Below the pieces are notes generated by a model that saw only the letters and a list, made by a program, of their open reading frames with translations, was not told the origin of the DNA and did not search any database. A program made the position numbers and the translations under genes. DNA of 8,242 nt from Ramlibacter sp. Its GTDB lineage: Bacteria; Pseudomonadota; Gammaproteobacteria; Burkholderiales; Burkholderiaceae_C. The stretch spans positions 1 to 8,242 of the forward strand of contig JANXVP010000263.1 of the NCBI GenBank assembly GCA_025351615.1, in the 5' to 3' direction. Of the stretch, positions 8,001 through 8,242 are shown one piece after another. Within the stretch, counting starts at the first letter, position 1, and each line of letters begins with the position of its first letter.

Positions 8001-8242
8001 ATGGAAACCCGAACCCTCACTTTCATCCATCGCGGCCTGCCGGTCTCGCTGCGCAATGTACCACCCGACCGCACGCTGCTGGAAGTGCTGCGCGAGGACC
8101 TCGGGGCGACAGGAACCAAGGAAGGCTGCGGCGAGGGGGACTGCGGAGCGTGCACGGTGGTGCTGGGTGAGTTGACCCAAGCGCCAACCGGGGACGGCGA
8201 CGGCATCAGGTACCGCGCCATCAACAGCTGCATCCGGCTGGC
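8001..8242 (+). CDS. xdhA: Xanthine dehydrogenase small subunit, N-terminal part (gene runs off the right edge)
   Basis: XdhA carries the iron-sulphur clusters and FAD of the molybdenum enzyme that oxidises hypoxanthine to xanthine and xanthine to urate. The visible 80 codons begin METRTLTFIHRG and contain the plant-type ferredoxin motif. Cluster cysteines are C43, C48 and C51 in GCGEGDCGACTVV, and the fourth is C77 in NSCIRLA. The insert between C51 and C77 and the NSC ending fit bacterial XdhA. The second [2Fe-2S] domain and the FAD domain lie beyond the window. The start at ATG 8001 fits the family N-terminus, though no clear Shine-Dalgarno is seen; a TTG at 7986 is in frame but less likely. 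Related CO-dehydrogenase-type small subunits share the motif, but the purine neighbours and the XdhA-like sequence favour xanthine dehydrogenase. It is divergent from the transporter operon. Confidence 0.9.
   Translation, partial: METRTLTFIHRGLPVSLRNVPPDRTLLEVLREDLGATGTKEGCGEGDCGACTVVLGELTQAPTGDGDGIRYRAINSCIRL

Overview
The window is GC-rich, densely coded DNA. Protein similarity and gene order suggest a betaproteobacterium, probably in the Burkholderiales and perhaps Oxalobacteraceae/Massilia-like. That placement comes from recalled gene content and repeat style, not from a search. No rRNA, tRNA, CRISPR array, transposase or phage gene was seen.

Almost everything lies on the minus strand and forms one purine uptake and catabolism cluster. 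In minus-strand order it holds: a double-domain ABC ATPase of the BMP/nucleoside-uptake type (7833-6298); a first permease that starts inside the end of the ATPase gene (6311-5232); a roughly 240-base cluster of palindromic REP-like repeats; a second permease (4975-4055); and a BMP-family binding lipoprotein (4018-2849). Next come a 450-base gap with the frameshifted remains of an NHL beta-propeller gene, an adenine/adenosine deaminase (2397-1357), an intrinsic terminator, a second non-lipidated BMP-family binding protein (1264-185), and the first 60 codons of guanine deaminase guaD (180 to the left edge). At the right edge, xdhA, the small subunit of xanthine dehydrogenase, starts divergently on the plus strand at 8001. 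A shared intergenic region of about 170 bases separates it from the ATPase gene.

The inferred logic is as follows. Two BMP-family receptors capture purine bases or nucleosides in the periplasm, and one ABC core (ATPase plus two permeases) may serve both. The adenine deaminase converts adenine to hypoxanthine and GuaD converts guanine to xanthine. Xanthine dehydrogenase then oxidises hypoxanthine and xanthine to urate. The parts belong to known families. The unusual points are the repeat array splitting the permease pair, the NHL pseudogene abutting a deaminase with no obvious ATG or Shine-Dalgarno start, a terminator only 28 bases before the second binding-protein gene, and two differently anchored receptors in one locus. 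I found no convincing undescribed system.
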